Below, in pieces: positions 62,370 through 64,000 of a DNA stretch of 64,000 nt. The notes beneath the pieces are model-generated. The model worked only from the letters and a program-made list of their open reading frames with translations. It ran no database searches and was not told where the DNA came from. The first letter of the stretch is position 1, and each line of letters opens with the position of its first letter. Location: the NCBI RefSeq assembly GCF_900115755.1, contig NZ_FOXQ01000001.1, positions 682,001 through 746,000 of the forward strand, written 5' to 3'. The DNA comes from Parafilimonas terrae. GTDB taxonomy: Bacteria > Bacteroidota > Bacteroidia > Chitinophagales > Chitinophagaceae. A program made the translations under genes and the position numbers.

Positions 62370-63314
62370 TTATTGATCAAAATTGTTGTTACCTGGCACA
62401 GGGCCCATTTTAAGCATAGCCATCAACTGGTTCATTGTTTTTTGCATGCCTTCTGTGCTGCCATCGAGAAATATTACGTTGCCTTTACCATATTCGGCAA
62501 AGTTTTTAATGGCTTCCGTCCACATGCTGAACAAAATAACATTAGTGTCAAGATTGGCCTGTTTCATTTGTTCGGCAGCCTGGCTCATACCACGCGCCAC
62601 TTCTTCACGAAACAGTGCAACGCCCTGGCCACGCAAACGGGCGGCTTCACGCTCTGCTTCTGCTGCAATTTTTATGGCATTGCCTTCTGCTTCTGCGCCT
62701 TTTGTTTTAGTGATGAGTAAAGCCTGGCCTTCGTTTTCCGCAGCCGCTTTCAGGTTATTGCTGGCAACCACCTTGCTCATGCTTTCCATAATAGCTTTAT
62801 CGAAAGTGATGTCGTTTATCTGCAGGTCAAGCAAATGATAGCCCCAGTCTTCCAGCACATGGTCCACTTCAAACTTTACAGATTCCACCAGGTCTTTTCT
62901 TAAACCGAGGATTTCACTTTGCCTTTTTGTGGCCACATAAGAACGGATATTCCCTTCAATGGTGCGCACCAACGCCTGCATTAAATCTTTATCGCTGATA
63001 AATTTAAACGCTACTTTTTTTATGGTTTCTTCTTCTGCATTCATTACCGCATACAGCAGCATGCTTTTAAAATAAACATTTGCCTGGTCCTGCGTTACCG
63101 CCTGGAATTCCAGCTCCACAGAACGGTTTTGAATACTGATGCGGCGGTATATCTGTTCGAGTATTGGTATTTTAAAATTAAGGCCGGGCCTTAGTATGCG
63201 CTGGTATTTTCCAAACATGGTTATTACTGCAATTGTAGCCTGATTAACAGTAACAAGCCCGCTGAAAACAATGAACAGCAAAACAAGCAGCCACCAGTAG
63301 TTAAGTATTTCCAT
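62370..63314 (-). CDS. SPFH/band-7 family membrane protein
   Basis: A 314-residue stomatin/QmcA-like protein. One N-terminal helix (YWWLLVLLFIVFSGLVTV) is followed by the band-7 domain (AVITMFGKYQRILRPGLNFKIPILEQIYRRISIQNRSVEL, QDQANVYFKSMLLYAV) and a long C-terminal coiled coil (AAAENEGQALLITKTKGAEAEGNAIKIAAEAEREAARLRGQGV). Such proteins form large membrane-bound rings that organise membrane domains and proteases. No NfeD or protease gene is adjacent. 57 bp upstream of the CvpA-CAP gene, so the two may form one unit. Confidence 0.93.
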   Translation of the reverse strand: MEILNYWWLLVLLFIVFSGLVTVNQATIAVITMFGKYQRILRPGLNFKIPILEQIYRRISIQNRSVELEFQAVTQDQANVYFKSMLLYAVMNAEEETIKKVAFKFISDKDLMQALVRTIEGNIRSYVATKRQSEILGLRKDLVESVKFEVDHVLEDWGYHLLDLQINDITFDKAIMESMSKVVASNNLKAAAENEGQALLITKTKGAEAEGNAIKIAAEAEREAARLRGQGVALFREEVARGMSQAAEQMKQANLDTNVILFSMWTEAIKNFAEYGKGNVIFLDGSTEGMQKTMNQLMAMLKMGPVPGNNNFDQ

Positions 63315-63637
63315 AAGTAATTATTTTTTGGGAAAGATAATAAGATATATAACAGCATTGTTTCCTATTTATAAATGCACTTCTTCAATGTACAGCAGCA
63401 ATTCCGCTGTTCATTATAGTATTTGTTTTAAAGCTGCTGCATACTTTATTTACGTACATTAAATGACGTATTTACGCTATTGACCTCCGCATGACAGCAT
63501 AATATTTTTACTGAAATTATTCTATCACACATTTAAAAAGAATCTATGAAAGAATCAGACATCATTGCGGAGATGACAACCACATACAAAAACGACCCGG
63601 CCAATAATTAAATAAAAAGCACTGATAAAATTTATAC
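63315..63637. other. Intergenic region before the last gene
   Basis: A 323-bp divergent gap. It contains a 21-codon ORF at 63546-63611 (MKESDIIAEMTTTYKNDPANN) just before the last gene, which may be a chance frame or a leader peptide. Nothing else seen. Confidence 0.35.
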
Positions 63638-64000
63638 ATGAAAAAGATTTTTCTTTTTATGATGCTTGCATATTGTGTGCAGCATACATCGGCCCAAAGC
63701 TGGAATACCACTGGCAATAGTGGTTTAACTACCAATAACTTTTTGGGAACAAAAGATAATAAAGACCTGATTTTTAAAGTAAAAAATACCGAACGGGGAA
63801 GACTACTGAAAACCGGAATATGGCGTTTAGGAAATGGTACCAATTATGTGAGAATTGACACTGCGGGAGTTCTCACATTTAGCAGCAATGCTTTTTACCA
63901 GGTAGGAAGTAATAAGTATGTATTTCGTTGTGCCCTCAATCCCAGGTATGGTTTATTTTTCAATTCTTCAGCGCCACAGTATGAATTCAGAGACAGTAAT
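63638..64000 (+). CDS. Secreted tail-fibre/S74-like protein, 5' part only
   Basis: The window ends inside this gene; 121 residues are visible. It has a signal peptide (MKKIFLFMMLAYCVQHTSAQ) followed by SWNTTGNSGLTTNNFLGTKDNKDLIFKVKNTERG, the usual opening of long Bacteroidota proteins that end with an S74 intramolecular-chaperone domain and carry many glycine-rich repeats. That C-terminal part is outside the window, so the assignment depends on the N-terminal pattern. Likely secreted or surface-exposed. No stop codon is reached. Confidence 0.7.
   Translation, partial: MKKIFLFMMLAYCVQHTSAQSWNTTGNSGLTTNNFLGTKDNKDLIFKVKNTERGRLLKTGIWRLGNGTNYVRIDTAGVLTFSSNAFYQVGSNKYVFRCALNPRYGLFFNSSAPQYEFRDSN

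Overview
The window looks like a chromosomal segment of a Bacteroidota bacterium, most likely family Chitinophagaceae. This rests on gene style rather than on any rRNA: moderate-to-low GC, almost no Shine-Dalgarno sites, -7 boxes of the TAnnTTTG type, many Bacteroidota lipoprotein signals, a LytS/LytTR two-component system with a beta-propeller sensor, a BlaI/M56 pair, DUF5995, a single-chain FtsX-type permease and an S74/tail-fibre-like secreted protein. I found no tRNA, rRNA, CRISPR array, integrase or transposase gene.

Layout. (1) 0.26-7.3 kb, minus strand: a tight five-gene operon with an MFS sugar transporter, a ROK sugar kinase, a secreted GH2 exo-beta-D-glucosaminidase, a Tat-exported FAD amine oxidase-like enzyme and a periplasmic cytochrome c. 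Upstream on the same strand is a LytS-type sensor kinase and LytTR regulator (7.4-11.8 kb). (2) 12.2-14.0 kb: two PepSY-like small secreted proteins, a DUF6429 protein and cytidine deaminase. (3) 14.0-23.5 kb, minus strand: the most unusual block. Its five genes encode a patatin-like phospholipase, a SLOG-like Rossmann protein, a deoxyribosyltransferase/TIR-like protein with a TPR-type tail, an unrecognised protein with a hydrophobic segment, and a 1772-residue protein with two alpha/beta-hydrolase modules, a CHAT protease domain and a helical tail. All these domain types are known from NTP/nucleotide-signal conflict systems, but I do not recognise this combination as a named system. (4) 23.7-46.8 kb: mostly housekeeping and envelope genes (DUF481, YceI, M28 peptidase, queA, BlaR1-like/BlaI, AlkA-like, icd, hemE, MORN/TonB protein, FtsX-like permease, uvrB, D-aminoacylase-like lipoprotein, DUF4197, glutaminyl cyclase, esterase). 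It also holds a tandem array of three nearly identical secreted 60-residue peptides and a 131-bp MITE-like element. (5) 46.9-54.6 kb: a surface polysaccharide locus (Glf, priming sugar transferase, MBOAT O-acyltransferase with an SGNH partner, two tandem sulfotransferases, GT4 glycosyltransferase). (6) 54.6-64 kb: L,D-transpeptidase, MFS transporter, proB-proA, phosphoglycerate mutase, a CvpA-CAP fusion, an SPFH protein and the 5' part of a secreted tail-fibre-like protein cut by the window end.

How it fits together. Region 1 is probably a small catabolic unit for chitosan or glucosamine oligomers: exo-cleavage outside the cytoplasm, import, then phosphorylation, with an extracytoplasmic flavin/haem oxidation step whose substrate is unknown. 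Region 3 reads as a self-contained sense-and-respond cassette in which nucleotide-handling proteins could license lipid- and protein-cleaving effectors. Region 5 would build and decorate an exopolysaccharide containing galactofuranose, O-acyl and sulfate groups. Family assignments come from motifs read by eye; no database search was run.
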